Shown piece by piece: positions 62,140 through 64,000 of a stretch of 64,000 nt of DNA. The notes under the pieces were generated by a model, which searched no databases, was not told the origin of the DNA, and saw nothing but the letters and a program-made list of their open reading frames with translations. Made by a program: the position numbers and the translations under genes. The stretch is from Deroplatys truncata (taxonomy: Eukaryota; Arthropoda; Insecta; Mantodea; Mantidae), in contig CM060990.1 in assembly GCA_030765065.1 (NCBI GenBank), positions 500,330,190-500,394,189 on the forward strand, in the 5' to 3' direction. Each line of letters opens with the position of its first letter. Within the stretch, counting starts at the first letter, position 1.

Positions 62140-64000
62140 GGTAAGCTAAATGTAATCTGTAGCTCTCTCTCTCTCTCTCTGGTCTATTTAGGTTTATTCA
62201 AAACTCCACTGTGCTATCAAATGGCTAGACACAATTTCCTAAGACATTTGAAGCTCGTGTAGCTCAAATTTTAAAAGTTTCGAAAATTGTAAATTTTCAA
62301 ATGAAATGAATCGAATTTGAATGAATCGACGTATCGACACTTAATAACAATATACTTTCAGTGATATCTCTACCATCTCCCTAGCTGATGAATCGACCTA
62401 ATTTTGATGACTTTTCGAACCCGCAGAGCCCGAGTTTGAACCCCAAATTGGGAGTGCTATTATGCTGTTTAAAGAAATAAATTCTAGGTCGTCACATTTC
62501 TAGATTCTTTTATTCTTCCTCTATACACTGATACCATTTTCTTTTATAATATATTAAACGTTTTAATGTTATTATTTTCTGTGATCACCCATTTCGCGAC
62601 ATTCACGAATTTAGCTTAGCAACTCGCTTTCCAAAGATAAGTAGTTTTTAGCGTCAAAAAGACATAACGGTTATCAGCATATGTTCCTCGCCATCGTAAC
62701 AAAGTATTCCGTTGTACAAGGCTGTAAGACTCGTCTATAATACAGGTGGTGGAGAAACCGAGCACGCAGAAGACTGTAACAGCATTTTTATATTGTGGTC
62801 AGTCTAGAAAATGTCACAAAAAGACGATATGTGTAATATTTTTAACATGTATAAGTAAATCCCAAACAATTACATAAAACGAGTTTCTGTGTGCGATCAC
62901 CTGAATATCACATCATTCTTTGGGTTTTTCCCTGGAAGGAGTCAGCTACATGGATGATAGCTGCGATTTGTACATATTTATTTTCAATGTATGTTACTGA
63001 AAATACCTGTAAACGAAACCGTAGCATTCAGAAGATGTTAGATTCTGAAACTTAGTGCAAGTCATAACCCGCTGTATCTGCCTAACGACTGCCTCCTTCA
63101 TGACCAAAAGCCTAGTTATGAAAGGAATGTCGGTTGGTTCTTATTTGTAATAACCATACCATATTCATTCTCATTAGCGAGGGTTGCAAATTTGTCGACG
63201 GGATTGGCAATAGAACCTACAAATGATCGACGAAGGATTAAAGACATAAATGTAAAATACTACTCTTTATAACCACACTATCCTTCGAATGTGGCTAAAG
63301 ATGTGGAGAGCGCGCTCCATCACATTGCATAGTGTACACCAGAGCACCCTCTAGTGATGTTGAACATATGCAACAAGGTTAATTCGGCAACGTGCTGCGC
63401 ATTAATTTCAATGTAATAAGCGTTTGCAAGCTTACTGAACCTATTTGTTATATTCTCCTGGTGTGACAACTAGCTATGGTTGTATCGCTGACTTCAATTA
63501 CACATTAGTGTATTAGTTTGCAATTTTGTACTGTAGCACATTGCGACTTCTTTGTGATGTCTGCTTGTACTTTATTGTGAAAATGCTTCACACCATATTA
63601 TCTCTGTTATCATATAACTGCGTCTTTGTTACCACGTTATAGGGAATAGTGATTCGGTAAAAAATATTGAATTTACATGGACTAAAACCTAAGATGAGGT
63701 TTACAAACCACAGTCTCTGCAAATACTTTTTGGTTATACATTCTATATTCCCTTAAACGTCTTGCAAACTGCTTACCCAAAACTACTGAAAAAATTCTAA
63801 TTCCAATGTTCGTGATGTTCCATGTTTGTTAATGAGATTCTCCGTTTACTGACTTAAGTGGTCAAAGACAAAACAATTAACCCGTGTCCATAATGTATGT
63901 GCATGGTCTGTGTGTAAGCGCTCAAACCAGATCACAAAGCTTCGTCTCTCATCACACGGCCGCCACTTAAGATGAAAAGTATTAGAGTACACTCATCCAT
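62140..64000. other. AT-rich intergenic DNA
   Basis: A short ct repeat lies at 62162-62180. No gene recognised up to the window end. Confidence 0.5.

Overview
The window looks like intergenic DNA from a large, AT-rich animal genome, most likely an insect. The reasons are the abundance of tRNA-derived SINEs, GT-AG introns inside transposon genes, many long microsatellites, and transposase families typical of arthropods (pogo, PIF/Harbinger, a DD82E-type Tc1/mariner relative, a Crypton-like tyrosine recombinase, Helitron). A cockroach, termite or orthopteroid-type insect is a guess only. I see no prokaryotic gene organisation, rRNA, functional tRNA or convincing host gene. Most open reading frames are chance or lie inside repeats.

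Layout. 2.96-3.83 kb (-): decayed tyrosine recombinase, Crypton-like. 6.889-7.728 kb: an 840-bp element with terminal inverted repeats and a TGA duplication. 11.92-12.13 kb (+): MADF DNA-binding exon ending in a splice donor. 13.02-13.40 kb (+): SINE-A with a 14-bp target duplication. 14.50-16.26 kb (-): PIF/Harbinger transposase with an in-phase intron, and an opposite-strand BESS-like ORF inside that intron. 17.69-19.93 kb (-): nearly complete pogo element with both ends. 20.07-20.31 kb (+): SINE-C. 20.86-21.58 kb and 32.69-33.40 kb: two inverted copies of a ~715-bp TTAA-flanked MITE. 24.36-24.61 kb (-): C-terminus of a second pogo lineage. 25.09-25.94 kb (+): DD82E (Sailor-like) transposase. 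33.71-34.07 kb (+): second SINE-A. 35.3-35.8 (-), 48.15-48.74 (+), 50.51-51.10 (-), 53.27-53.93 (+) and 61.58-62.13 kb (+): five members of a long SINE family, SINE-B. 41.7-46.06 kb (+): Helitron Rep-helicase remnant. 47.03-47.19 kb (+): C-terminal scrap of an arthropod transposase. 59.28-59.62 kb (+): SINE-D.

The genes do not form a pathway. The window is a layered record of transposition: autonomous DNA elements that have lost activity through stops, frameshifts and mutated catalytic residues, non-autonomous MITEs, and SINEs, some young enough to keep perfect target-site duplications. In one place a SINE-C fragment sits inside a SINE-B copy, which gives their relative age. The most interesting points are the Harbinger/MADF arrangement with genes on both strands, the unusually long SINE-B family, the TTAA MITE pair, the DD82E transposase, and several unclassified dispersed or tandem repeats.
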